From Streptomyces sp. ISL-100 (GTDB lineage: Bacteria > Actinomycetota > Actinomycetes > Streptomycetales > Streptomycetaceae), in contig NZ_JAGGOK010000037.1 of assembly GCF_018614615.1 (NCBI RefSeq), positions 62,001-126,000 on the forward strand: a DNA stretch of 64,000 nt. The letters are read 5' to 3'. Numbering within the stretch: the first letter of the stretch is position 1; every line of letters starts with the position of its first letter. Position numbers and translations under genes: made by a program. A model generated the notes under the pieces. The model had not been told where the DNA came from, did not search any database, and saw only the letters and a list, made by a program, of their open reading frames with translations. Of the stretch, positions 32,008-43,145 are shown piece by piece.

Positions 32008-32959
32008 CGAAGCCCTCCCCCGTCAGCGCCACGAACGCGTCCTCCAGCGAGGTCCGTGCGACGCCGAAAGACCTCACCCGTACATCGGCCCGCACCAGCG
32101 CGGTGTTGATGTCGGCCGGATCCACATCCCCCGGCGGCAGCTCCCCGGTCACCCGGCCGCCCTCCGTGACCACCAGGTCGGTTACGCCCATTTCCTTGAG
32201 CACCCGCGCCGCGTCCGCCGTGTCCGGTGTGGTGACGGCGAGCCGCCCGCGCGCACCGGCCGCCAGTTCGGCGACCGGACCCTGGACGATCAGCCGCCCC
32301 TGGGCCATCACCGCCGCGTGCGTACACACCTGCTCGATCTCGTCGAGCAGGTGCGAGGAGAGAAAGACCGTCGTACCTTCCGCCGCCAGTTCCCGCACCA
32401 GCGAGCGGATCTCGCGCATGCCTTGCGGGTCGAGACCGTTCGTCGGCTCGTCGAGCACGAGCAGCTTGCGCGGCTGAAGCAGCGCGGACGCGAGCCCGAG
32501 CCGCTGCTTCATCCCCAGCGAGTACGCCTTGGCCTTCTTACCTCCCGCCGCAGTCAGGCCCACGCGGTCGAGCGCCGCCGCGACACGCGCCCGGCGGGTG
32601 CGCGGGTCGGCCGCCGGATCGGCCGCGTCGTAACGGATCAGGTTGTCGCGGCCCGACAGGAATCCGTACAGCGCGGGCCCCTCGATGAGCGCGCCGACCT
32701 GCGGGAGCACGGTACGGGCGGCGCGCGGCACGGGCCGGCCGAGCAGCGTCGCCGTACCGGAGGTCGGCTCGATGAGCCCCATCAGCATCCGGATGGTGGT
32801 CGTCTTCCCGGAGCCGTTGGGCCCGAGGAAGCCGAAGACGCTGCCGGCGGGCACGCTGAGGTCGAGCCCGTCGACGGCGAGCTGCCCGCCGCGGAAACGC
32901 TTCGTGAGCCCACGTGTGTCGATCACGGCCTCACTACCCACGGCAGACAGCTCCTCCAT
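31994..32959 (-). CDS. ABC transporter ATP-binding protein
   Basis: The 321-residue ATPase has Walker A GPNGSGKTTTIRM, a signature region SLGMKQRLGLASALL (SLGMKQR in place of LSGGQ, common in ABC-2 drug/lipid exporters), Walker B KLLVLDEPTNGLD and H-loop FLSSHLLDE. A C-terminal regulatory domain of about 90 residues follows. It powers the adjacent permease. It lies 11 nt downstream of the LolA-like gene, so the three genes form an operon. Confidence 0.93.
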   Translation of the reverse strand: MEELSAVGSEAVIDTRGLTKRFRGGQLAVDGLDLSVPAGSVFGFLGPNGSGKTTTIRMLMGLIEPTSGTATLLGRPVPRAARTVLPQVGALIEGPALYGFLSGRDNLIRYDAADPAADPRTRRARVAAALDRVGLTAAGGKKAKAYSLGMKQRLGLASALLQPRKLLVLDEPTNGLDPQGMREIRSLVRELAAEGTTVFLSSHLLDEIEQVCTHAAVMAQGRLIVQGPVAELAAGARGRLAVTTPDTADAARVLKEMGVTDLVVTEGGRVTGELPPGDVDPADINTALVRADVRVRSFGVARTSLEDAFVALTGEGFDVAG

Positions 32960-32970
32960 CCCCGCTCCGC

Positions 32971-34224
32971 CTACTTGGCCGCGTTGGCGGCCTGGACCAG
33001 CGCGTCCGGGGTGACAGCGCCGACGTACACCTTGCCGTCGTCCGTCATCAGAGCGTTGACGAGACGGGTCTTGAAGACCGTGCCCGAGCCGAACTTGCCG
33101 GACACCTTGTCACCCAGCGCGTCCAGGAACTGCTGCGCCTCCGGCGGTACGTCGCCCTTCTCGGGCGCCTTCGAGCCGGCGCCGTCGCCTGCTTCGCCGC
33201 CGGGGGACGAGATCTCGGCGACCGAGGTCCAGCCCTTGCCGATGACGTTGAGCCCCTCGAAGTCCTTCAGGTCTTCGTCGCCCTTGAAGTCCTTCTTGAA
33301 GTCCTTGTTGAATTCCTGCTCCTGGGACTTCAGCTCGTCGTCGCCCTCGGTCACCTTCGCGCCCTTGGGCGGGCTGAACTTGAAGGTGTCCGCGGACGGC
33401 TTCGCGAAGTCGACCTTCGTGAAGCCCGCGTCGATCGCGGCCTTGCCGCCGCTGCTCGGCGTGAGCGTGAACTTGAGCGGTACGCCGTTCTCCGCGTCGA
33501 CCGCGACCCGGATGGAACCGATGGTCGAACCGGACTGCTTGGGCTTGATGAGCAGCTGGTACGCGTCCCGGCCCGCGACCTGCGCCGTACCGTCGACCGT
33601 CACCGATGTGGTGTCGTCCGCGGCCTTCAGCGCCTCCTCGGCCAGACCCTTAGGGGTCGTCGGAACCCCCTCAGGGGCCTTCTCGTGCTTCCCCGAGTCC
33701 CGGGAGTCCGCGGGCGCCTTCGTGTGGAACGCCTCGTTCGAGGCACTGTCGTACGCCCAGACCTCGCCCGCGTTGTGAATCAGGCTGTACTCCGCGGTGT
33801 CGTCCAGGATCGACACCCGCTGCTTGTCGGGGCCGTCGGCCGCCACGCGCAGGGTGTGCGTACCGGAGGCGAGTTCCATCAGCTTGGCCTGCGGATCGGC
33901 CGACGAACCCTCCCCGTCGGCCTCGCCCTTGGGCGCCAGGCTTCCGGCGAGGCCGCCGAGCGAGGGAATACCCAGGTCGGTGTTGATCTTCACGGTTCCG
34001 GAGAGCTGCTGTGTGTCCGACGCCGCGATCTTCTCGATCAGCTGCTGAGCGGTGATCTTCGGCAGTTCGGGGTCGCCGGAATCGGCGAGCGCCGGGACGA
34101 GCCCGATGGTCGCCGCCGCCACCCCCGCCACCGCGACGGGAACGATGTAGCGGGCGGCCTTCCGGCGGCCCGCGGCAAAGTGGTCCCTGCCCTCGGTGGT
34201 CTGTGCGCTGTCGTTCGGTGCCAT
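32971..34224 (-). CDS. LolA-like exported lipid-carrier-fold protein
   Basis: The 417-residue protein has a basic N-terminus and one membrane/signal segment (about residues 24-45, ARYIVPVAVAGVAAATIGLV), then a long external part. The fold is suggested by ITAQQLIEKIAASDTQQLSG near the start, DTAEYSLIHNAGEVWAYDSA, and GRDAYQLLIKPKQSGSTIGS, typical of actinobacterial proteins annotated as outer-membrane lipoprotein carrier LolA or LppX/LprG-like. Streptomycetes have no Gram-negative-type outer membrane, so a carrier between membrane and exterior for lipids or lipoproteins is inference. Start ATG 34224 has GGAGG. It heads the operon with the ABC pair. The 286 nt upstream hold its promoter and the repeat at 34478. 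Confidence 0.75.
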   Translation of the reverse strand: MAPNDSAQTTEGRDHFAAGRRKAARYIVPVAVAGVAAATIGLVPALADSGDPELPKITAQQLIEKIAASDTQQLSGTVKINTDLGIPSLGGLAGSLAPKGEADGEGSSADPQAKLMELASGTHTLRVAADGPDKQRVSILDDTAEYSLIHNAGEVWAYDSASNEAFHTKAPADSRDSGKHEKAPEGVPTTPKGLAEEALKAADDTTSVTVDGTAQVAGRDAYQLLIKPKQSGSTIGSIRVAVDAENGVPLKFTLTPSSGGKAAIDAGFTKVDFAKPSADTFKFSPPKGAKVTEGDDELKSQEQEFNKDFKKDFKGDEDLKDFEGLNVIGKGWTSVAEISSPGGEAGDGAGSKAPEKGDVPPEAQQFLDALGDKVSGKFGSGTVFKTRLVNALMTDDGKVYVGAVTPDALVQAANAAK

Positions 34225-34477
34225 GTGTGCTCTACCTCCGTGGTTGGCGGCCGTCGTCCATTGCACTCGTCCACCCCGCGCCGCCATTCTCACCCGAATT
34301 GGTCGGGAGTGGTTGTCCCAATCTGACCAAAACGGCGGCCAGGAAGCGTCAGACCCCGGGATCAACTCCGTGTACTGCTAGGGGATGACACACGGCGTCA
34401 GCGCCTCCCCCGCGAGAGAGGGGAGACGTCGATTGCCCCTTGCATCCAGTTGCCGCTTCCGCCGAGATACTGCGGAG

Positions 34478-34521
34478 CTACCGTCGAACTACCGCCGAAC
34501 CACCGTCGAACTACCGCTGGA
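34478..34521 (-). repeat. Four tandem 11-bp repeats at the end of the CHRD gene
   Basis: On the plus strand the units are CTACCGTCGAA, CTACCGCCGAA, CCACCGTCGAA and CTACCGCTGGA. The last contains the TAG stop of the CHRD gene, the others lie just downstream. They may have arisen by slippage from the gene's own end. Confidence 0.8.
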
Positions 34522-35467
34522 TGAATACGTAGTCCGCCTGGTACGGAACGGCCGCCAGGGAGCCCGCCTCGCAGTCGCCGGCCGGCGCCACGCCACCCAC
34601 CGTGTTGAGCCGCAGGATCTCGGTCGTGTGCGCGAAGAGTCCGTGCTTCTTGCCGGACTGCGCGGCCTGGAGGTCGAGTTCCGGAATGTTGCCGGCACCG
34701 TTCGCACTCTTGCTGATGAGCGAGCCGGTGACCGCGCTGCGGTCCGGGGCGATCCACTGCGGCGTACCGGAGTTCGGCCGTACGAAGGAATGCGCGATAC
34801 CGCCGGCGAGTACGGCCCGTACGTCACGCTGCTGGAACGAACTCCTGCCGTCCGTCCCCTTCTCGCACTCGTAGATCTGCTTGCCCTTGGCGACCGGCGC
34901 CTGGAAGTTGTTCAGCGCGCGGTCGAAGTGGAAGGCGTTGGTGACCTTGTGGAACTGGCCGCGCACCGCACCGCCCGGGAACTCGGCGGTGTGCAGATTG
35001 GCGTAGAAGCTCGTGGGGTCGGACGTGAAGGCCTTCAGCACCGCCGCGTCCGCGTCCGCGACATTGACCGAGCCGGTCGCAGTCCGCGCCTTGCCCTTCT
35101 TCTTCCCGAGCTGCTTCGTAAAGTCGATCTTCACGCCGCCATTGACGCCCTTGCCGGCCTGGTGGATGTGGAGCGCGGTCGGCTTGTCGGTACCGCGCCA
35201 CTTCACGGCGAACGACACCGTGCTGCCCTCGACCTTGACGAACTCCAGCGCGGAGCCGTCCTTGTCGCCGGCGGTGGGCCCGCCCTGGACCGGCACCTCG
35301 TTGGCGCCGTTCAGGCTGGCCACGAAGTACGACGCGTCGCCGGCGCCGCTGTGGCTGTCGGCGGCGACGGCCGGAATCACAGCGAGCGTGACGCCCGCCG
35401 CTGCCAGGACCGCGGTGGTGCCGATGATGACGCTCTTAGGTGTACGAAGCTTCGCGATACCGCCCAT
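34511..35467 (-). CDS. Exported protein fusing a CHRD domain and a DUF3455-like domain
   Basis: The 318-residue protein has a signal peptide (about 1-36, ending VIPAVAADS). A CHRD domain follows at about 45-170 (YFVASLNGANEVP, TALHIHQAGKG, SFYANLHTAEFPGGAVRGQF), the fold first described in chordin. The C-terminal part (about 180-318: AFHFDRALNNFQAPVAKGKQ, GGIAHSFVRPNSGTPQWIAP) resembles DUF3455. Both domains are usually separate. It should be secreted; the function is unknown. It reads towards the LolA-like gene but 286 nt away, so probably its own transcript. Confidence 0.8.
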   Translation of the reverse strand: MGGIAKLRTPKSVIIGTTAVLAAAGVTLAVIPAVAADSHSGAGDASYFVASLNGANEVPVQGGPTAGDKDGSALEFVKVEGSTVSFAVKWRGTDKPTALHIHQAGKGVNGGVKIDFTKQLGKKKGKARTATGSVNVADADAAVLKAFTSDPTSFYANLHTAEFPGGAVRGQFHKVTNAFHFDRALNNFQAPVAKGKQIYECEKGTDGRSSFQQRDVRAVLAGGIAHSFVRPNSGTPQWIAPDRSAVTGSLISKSANGAGNIPELDLQAAQSGKKHGLFAHTTEILRLNTVGGVAPAGDCEAGSLAAVPYQADYVFIQR

Positions 35468-35594
35468 GGCCGGATATCTCCCCGTTCCAGTGCCGCCGCC
35501 CCCTGCGTCGGCTTCTGGGCATGAATACGGAGCGAATCCGGGCCTGAACTCAGCGCGACGGTGTGAACTGCGTCACGCCACCTCGGTTACCGTT

Positions 35595-36605
35595 CTAACC
35601 CGCGCGGTGCACCACCGCGTCGCACAGCTCCTCCAGAGCCGACTTCGCGTAGCACTCGGGCAGCGGCGCGAGCGAGGCTCGCGCCTCCTCGGCGTACCGG
35701 ATGGTGTCGCGTCGCGCCTGCTCCAGCGCCGGGTGCGCGCGCAGCCGGCGCAGCACCTCGGCGAGCCGGGCGTCGTCGGTGAGGTCGCCGTCCAGCAGCT
35801 CGCACAGCTCGACGTCTTCGGGGCGCCCGTGCTCGGCGGCCTGCGCGCGCAGCAGCAGCACCGGCAGCGTGGGAATGCCTTCGCGCAGGTCCGTGCCCGG
35901 CGTCTTGCCGGACTCGTGGCTGTCGCTCGCGATGTCGAGTACGTCGTCGGCCAGCTGGAAGGCGGTGCCGAGGCGCTCGCCGTACTGGGTGAGGATGTCG
36001 ACGACGCGCTCGTCGGCGCCCGACATCATCGCGCCGAAGCGCCCCGAGACGGCGATCAGCGAGCCGGTCTTGCCCGCGATGACGTCCAGGTAGTGCCCGA
36101 CGGGCTCCTGGCCCTCGCGCGGTCCGGCCGTCTCCAGGATCTGGCCGGTGACGAGGCGTTCGAACGCCTCCGCCTGGATCCGTACGGCTTCGGGCCCGAG
36201 GTCGGCCAGGATGTGCGAAGCGCGCGCGAAGAGGAAGTCGCCGGTGAGGACCGCGACCGAGTTGCCCCAGCGGGCGTTGGCGCTGGCGACTCCGCGGCGT
36301 ACGTCCGCCTCGTCCATCACGTCGTCGTGGTACAGCGTCGCCAGATGCGTCAGCTCGACGACCACGGCCGAGGGCACGATGCCCGGCGCGTAAGGGTCAC
36401 CGAACTGCGCGGCCAGCATGACCAGCAGCGGCCGGAACCGCTTGCCCCCGGCCCGGACCAGATGCTGCGCGGCCTCCGTGATGAAGGGAACCTCGCTCTT
36501 GGTAGCGTCGAGGAGTCCTTCCTCGACGGCTGCCAATCCGGTCTGGACATCGGTCTCAAGAGCCTGGTCCCGCACGCTCAGTCCGAACGGCCCGACGACG
36601 GTCAC
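35595..36605 (-). CDS. Long-chain all-trans polyprenyl diphosphate synthase
   Basis: The enzyme condenses isopentenyl diphosphate onto allylic diphosphates, most likely to make the side chain of menaquinone, the quinone reduced by the nearby complex I. The 336-residue product has FARM LYHDDVMDEADVRRG, the SARM AFQLADDVLDIASD, GKRFRPLLVML at the N-terminus and SGKTPGTDLREGIPTLP. A bulky residue before the FARM is absent (LATLYHDD), consistent with a long product. I prefer the GTG at 36605 (AGGAG 8 nt upstream) over the GTG at 36614. The 228 nt upstream contain only its promoter as far as I can see. Confidence 0.92.
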   Translation of the reverse strand: MTVVGPFGLSVRDQALETDVQTGLAAVEEGLLDATKSEVPFITEAAQHLVRAGGKRFRPLLVMLAAQFGDPYAPGIVPSAVVVELTHLATLYHDDVMDEADVRRGVASANARWGNSVAVLTGDFLFARASHILADLGPEAVRIQAEAFERLVTGQILETAGPREGQEPVGHYLDVIAGKTGSLIAVSGRFGAMMSGADERVVDILTQYGERLGTAFQLADDVLDIASDSHESGKTPGTDLREGIPTLPVLLLRAQAAEHGRPEDVELCELLDGDLTDDARLAEVLRRLRAHPALEQARRDTIRYAEEARASLAPLPECYAKSALEELCDAVVHRAG

Positions 36606-36833
36606 GAGGGTCACTCCTGTCTGCTGACGATCACACGGATTGTCGATGTGTCGCTGTCTTCACTCAAGTCAGCGTATCCGGTCGCCTTTCGATCGCAGTG
36701 AGCGCCTTCCCGTCGCCCCGATCACAGTCCGATGGGCGCCGGTATGTTCTTTCTCACCCGATACGAGGGGGAGTGATCCCTTTGTCCAGGCGCGGCAAAT
36801 CAAGCCCTCCCGTCAGCGAAGGAACCAGCGCCC

Positions 36834-38042
36834 TCAGCGAACCTCCACCGCCCGCGCCACCCGCGGCGACGCATACTCCGTACCGCACACGAACCGCATC
36901 ACCGGCCCGAACGACGCCGCAGCCGCCAGCCCCGTGAAGTAGAGCCCCGGCACAGAAGACCCGTACCCCGCATCCAGCCGCGGCGCCCCCCGCGAAACCG
37001 ACAGCGCCGTCCTCAGTTCATGCCCCAGGAAGCCCAACGCGGCCACGTCCATCCGGTAACCGGTGGCCGCCATCACATGGTCGGCGGACAGCTCCCGCCC
37101 TGCGCCCTGCCCACCGCTCAGCGTCAGGACCGGCCGCCCGTCCTCCACCCGGGCCCGCACCACGCGCCGGCCGTCGGTGACCTGAATCCGCCCCGCTGTG
37201 AAGCGGTCCCGCAGCCACCACGCGCCGAGCGGCCCGAGCACCCGCCGCACCAGATAGTGGCGGGCGGGCGCGGGAAGACGGCGTACATGCGTCGCGTGAT
37301 ACGTCAGCCCGTACAAAGACCACGCCCGCCCGAACGGCGACTCCGGACGCAGCCGCGACTGCCGGTCAGGCGCGTCCCCAAAGGCCACGGCGCCCCGGCT
37401 GCGCGCCACCACACGTACCGATGCCGCCCCAGCCTCCGCCATCAGTACGGCGTTCTCCAGCGCCGACTGCCCCGCACCAATGACGATCACGTCCTGCCCG
37501 GCGAACCGCGACACGTCGCGGTGCTGCGCGGCATGCGAAAAGGGCCCGGTCGCCGAAAGCCCGTCCGACGTCGCCGCCGCCAGCTCGCGCGGCAGGCGGG
37601 CGAGCCCCGACAGCCCCGTCGCCACGACCACCGCCCGCGCCGTGAACTGCTCCCCCGAGTCGAGCTTCAACTCGAACCCGTCACGCCCGGCCCCCGCGCG
37701 GTCGACGGAAACCACCCGTACCCGCTCAAGGTCCGGAAGCAGCTTGTCCGCGAACCACTGCCCGTACCGCGCGAAGATCTCGACCGGCACGAGGTCCCAG
37801 TCGGACTCGTACCGCCGCTCCCCCGTATCCGCGCAGAAGTCGATCAGATCATGGCCCGGCTGCGGGGCGTCGATGTTGGACGCCACCGGCGTCGACTTGA
37901 GCAGCATCCCGGCGCGCATGTGCTCCCGCCAGCTCACCATCGGCGAGCCGAAGACACGAACCGGAATGCCGCGCGCCCGCAGATGGGCGGCGGTGGACAG
38001 GCCGTACGGCCCGGCTCCGATGACTGCGACCGGACGGATCAT
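36834..38042 (-). CDS. FAD/NAD(P)-dependent flavoprotein oxidoreductase
   Basis: The 402-residue protein has an N-terminal FAD-binding motif VAVIGAGPYGLSTAAHLR and a second dinucleotide motif VIVIGAGQSALENAVLMAE. DHVMAATGYRMDV is the ATG-type motif before the C-terminus. This is the layout of flavin monooxygenases and lysine/ornithine N-hydroxylase-like enzymes. Substrate unknown. ATG 38042 puts GxGxxG at residues 9-14. It lies 34 nt downstream of the ATP-grasp pseudogene on the same strand; the two were probably an operon making or modifying one metabolite, and its partner is now broken. Confidence 0.85.
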   Translation of the reverse strand: MIRPVAVIGAGPYGLSTAAHLRARGIPVRVFGSPMVSWREHMRAGMLLKSTPVASNIDAPQPGHDLIDFCADTGERRYESDWDLVPVEIFARYGQWFADKLLPDLERVRVVSVDRAGAGRDGFELKLDSGEQFTARAVVVATGLSGLARLPRELAAATSDGLSATGPFSHAAQHRDVSRFAGQDVIVIGAGQSALENAVLMAEAGAASVRVVARSRGAVAFGDAPDRQSRLRPESPFGRAWSLYGLTYHATHVRRLPAPARHYLVRRVLGPLGAWWLRDRFTAGRIQVTDGRRVVRARVEDGRPVLTLSGGQGAGRELSADHVMAATGYRMDVAALGFLGHELRTALSVSRGAPRLDAGYGSSVPGLYFTGLAAAASFGPVMRFVCGTEYASPRVARAVEVR

Positions 38043-38076
38043 CTGAAATCCCCTCCCCAGGGCAACACACAGCGCA

Positions 38077-39259
38077 TCACTTCGCGGAACCGCTTCCGCC
38101 ACCCCGACGGGTCGCCCGGCCGCCGCGCCACATCTGGTACAGGTGCTTGGCACCCGGCCGTACGAACCGCGCCATCATCATGGCGACCGGCACCATGTCG
38201 TCAGCCGCGACCCACGCGAGCACCGTGCTGCCCGCCCGCACCGGCGCGTGCGGCGTCGTGTAACCGCTGCGGCGGTAGGCGAGCAAAGCAGCCAGGTCGA
38301 TGTTCTCGACGACATAGCGGTGACCGGCCCGCTGCTCCCCCTCCGGAACCTTCCGGCCGGTCAGATGAAGATGCTGCGCCCTTACGACGTCGACCCCGGC
38401 CTCGTTCTCGAAGAGCCGGAACTGCGCGCCCATCCTGGGATTGAAGTCGAGCAGCTTGTACCGCCCGTCGCGCCGGTCGAAGCGAAGATCGAGGTCGACG
38501 ACCCCACTGAATCCGATCCGCTTGATGAACTGACCGGCCAGCTCCGCCAATTCGGGGTTGCCCACCACATACGCGTTCGCCGTCATGCCCGCGTGCGGCG
38601 GCCACGACCGCACCTTCACCCCGGTGAACATCGCCAGCGCCGAACTGTCCGCGTCGAAGTAGGCATGGACGATCCAGTCCTCGGCGTCCTCGCGCGGCAG
38701 GTATTCCTGGAGGATTACGCCGGGATGCTCGCCCCAGCCGCGCGCGAGCACCAGCAGCCGCTCGGGCCCCTCTATGCGGGTAGTCCCGCTGACAGCCGGC
38801 TGCTTCCTACGTACGAACGCCTCCCGGTTCCTCGTGCAGCCCCTGCTTGCTGGCGAGGCGGCGCGGCAGTCCGGCGTCGACGCGCGGGAACAGGAAAGGC
38901 CCCGCGAGGGCGTCCTGATGCTCGGCGATCAGTACCGCCGCCTCTTCGTCGGTGGGGACGAGGACGGCCGGCCGCCCGATCCGGCGCCCGATCCGCAGCA
39001 ACCCCTCCACGAGCCGCTCCGGCTCCTCCGTCCCCGTGGTGGGCCAGACGAAGGCGCGCTCCAGATAGCGGGAACGCGCGGCCGGGGTCCACCGGTCCTC
39101 GGTGACGGCGTACATAGGGATGCCGAGTCTTCCCAGGCTGCGGATCGCCCCCACTCCGCCGTGGTGCAGCGGGTAGTTCCCGATCTTCACGATGAGTCCG
39201 GGAACGTCCCGGTCAGGCGTGAATGGCGCATGTTTGAACGGCACACTGCGGCTCGCCAC
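38077..39259 (-). pseudogene. ATP-grasp ligase gene broken by an internal deletion and frameshift
   Basis: The first frame (39259 to about 38831) encodes the N-terminal pre-ATP-grasp domain, GLIVKIGNYPLHHGGVGAI to RRLASKQGLHE, then stops after EPGGVRT. A second frame resumes at 38829 with NREAFVRRKQPAVSGTTRI and runs through VILQEYLPREDAEDWIVHAY, VVDLDLRFDRRDGRYKLLDF and NPRMGAQFRLFE to 38077. Intact relatives, as I recall them, have about 30-35 more residues between LASK.GLHE and the (K)N.EAFVRR segment, including the first ATP-binding lysine. So about 100 bp (not a multiple of three) appear lost near 38829-38833. Carboxylate-amine ligase activity should be gone. Confidence 0.78.
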
Positions 39260-39452
39260 CTGTCCCCCTACGACACGGCCCCGCCCCTGCCCGCCCTACC
39301 TGCCCTGCTGCCGTGTCCCCAAAGGACGCTAAGCCGGAATTCCCCACTCCAGCAAGGTCTTTTCGGACATTACGAACTCTTTAGGCACTGCCGCCACAGG
39401 CGACACCCACGTAACGTGTTCTTCTCACGACCTGGAAAGCGAGGCAGCACCG

Positions 39453-40679
39453 ATGCCCGAGCAGAGCCCGCTCGACCTTGCCGAAGGCGACCCCTTCGGC
39501 CCGCACAACCTCCCTTACGGCGTCTTCTCGACCACCGAGGAGCCCGAGCGCCGCCGGGTCGGTGTCCGTATCGGCGGCCATGTGCTGGACGCGGGGGCGG
39601 CCGCTCTCACGCTGGGCTCTCCGTACGCCGCGCTGCTCGACCAGCCGACGCTCAATCCGCTGCTCGCGGCGGGGCGTACCGCGTGGCGTGATGTACGCCG
39701 GGCGCTCACCGCGTGGGTGACAAGCCCCGCGCACCGCGCCGAAATCGAGCCCCTGCTGCACCCGGTCACGGCGGTGACTCTCCACCTCCCCTACGACGTG
39801 GCGGACTATGTCGACTTCTACGCGAGCGAGCACCACGCCACGAACGTAGGCAAGATCTTCCGCCCGGACGGCGATGCGCTGACCCCCAACTGGAAGCACC
39901 TGCCGATCGGTTACCACGGCCGGGCCGGCACGGTTGTGGTGTCCGGTACGGATGTGGTGCGCCCCAGCGGCCAGCGCAAGGCGCCGGCGGACCCGGCGCC
40001 GATCTTCGGCCCTTCCATCAAGCTGGACATCGAAGCGGAGGTCGGCTTCGTGGTCGGCACCCCTTCCGCCCACGGCAATCCGGTCCCGCTCGCGGACTTC
40101 CGGGACCACGTCTTCGGCCTGTTCCTCCTCAACGACTGGTCGGCGCGGGACATCCAGGCCTGGGAGTACGTGCCGCTCGGCCCCTTCCTGGGCAAGTCCT
40201 TCGCCACGTCGGTGTCGGCGTGGGTAACTCCTCTGGAGGCCCTGGACGCGGCCCACGTATCGCCCCCGGCCCGGGACTTCTCCCTTCTCCCCTACCTCGA
40301 CGACTCCGACGAGGAGGAGCCCGGCGGCTACGACATCCGCATCGAGGTGAAGATCAATGGAGAGGTGGTCTCCACTCCCCCCTTCTCCACCATGTACTGG
40401 ACGGCGGCGCAGCAGCTCGCCCAGATGACGGCGAACGGCGCGTCGCTCCGCACGGGCGACCTCTTCGGCTCCGGCACGGTCAGCGGCCCCGAAGTGAACC
40501 AGCGAGGCTCCCTCCTCGAACTGACCTGGAACGGCCGTGACCCGCTGGAACTCCCCACCGGCAAGCGCACGTTCCTGGAGGACGGCGACGAGGTAACGAT
40601 GACGGCCTGGGCCCCGGGCCCACACGGCACGAAGGTCGGCCTCGGCGAGGTAACAGGCCGAATCGCGCCGGCGGTCTAG
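39453..40679 (+). CDS. fahA: Fumarylacetoacetase
   Basis: The enzyme hydrolyses fumarylacetoacetate to fumarate and acetoacetate, the last step of tyrosine breakdown by the homogentisate route. The 408-residue product has an SH3-like N-domain (PYGVFSTTEE). The FAH domain contains metal ligands in VDFYASEHHATNVGKIFR (Asp), KLDIEAEVGFVVG (Glu residues) and FLLNDWSARDIQAWEYVPLG (Asp), plus GPFLGKSFATSVS. Length is near normal (about 415). The ATG at 39453 follows AAAGCGAGG. Homogentisate dioxygenase is not in the window. Confidence 0.95.
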   Translation: MPEQSPLDLAEGDPFGPHNLPYGVFSTTEEPERRRVGVRIGGHVLDAGAAALTLGSPYAALLDQPTLNPLLAAGRTAWRDVRRALTAWVTSPAHRAEIEPLLHPVTAVTLHLPYDVADYVDFYASEHHATNVGKIFRPDGDALTPNWKHLPIGYHGRAGTVVVSGTDVVRPSGQRKAPADPAPIFGPSIKLDIEAEVGFVVGTPSAHGNPVPLADFRDHVFGLFLLNDWSARDIQAWEYVPLGPFLGKSFATSVSAWVTPLEALDAAHVSPPARDFSLLPYLDDSDEEEPGGYDIRIEVKINGEVVSTPPFSTMYWTAAQQLAQMTANGASLRTGDLFGSGTVSGPEVNQRGSLLELTWNGRDPLELPTGKRTFLEDGDEVTMTAWAPGPHGTKVGLGEVTGRIAPAV

Positions 40680-40760
40680 GCAGGGGTGCCGCTGCCGAGG
40701 GCGCAGGCGCGGGACCTTGCCCAAGCCCTGCGTGCCCCTGCCCGGGACCATGGTGCCGCT

Positions 40761-40917
40761 GCGCGGGGCTGTTCCCCGACCCGCCCCTTCCCGAACTGGG
40801 GCTCCGCCCCAGACCCCGCTCCTCAAACGCCGGAGGGGCTGGGGGCTTGCCCGCCCACGCGGCGGAGCCGCAAAGTGTCACAGCGGGAAGGGGCGGGGTG
40901 GGGAACAAGCCCCGCGC
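40761..40917. repeat. Long imperfect inverted-repeat element (about 157 bp)
   Basis: The left arm 40761-40793 (GCGCGGGGCTGTTCCCCGAC...) matches the reverse complement of 40884-40917 (...GGGGAACAAGCCCCGCGC) with few mismatches. The interior carries further hairpins (GGGGCT CC GCCCC) and a CTCAAACGCCGGAGGGGCTG stretch. That stretch resembles a motif I know as very common between genes in Streptomyces genomes. It fills the space between the convergent fahA and recQ, so it may serve as a terminator or be a non-autonomous repeat element. Confidence 0.75.
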
Positions 40918-40933
40918 AGCGGCCCAAGCCGGC

Positions 40934-43018
<2,085 letters not shown>

Positions 43019-43145
43019 CGCTCTGTCCCCCGTACGTACCGTGCCGGCTGTCCACGATAGGGGCACCCTCTGACACCACCGCCCAAAAGCTGCCGCCCGG
43101 CACCCCTACGAGGAGGGACACCGGGCGGCGATCATGCCCGTACGG

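Noticed and set aside
40680..40933. Small protein gene between fahA and recQ
   Set aside because: Open frames here are produced by the inverted-repeat element and carry no ribosome binding site or family resemblance.
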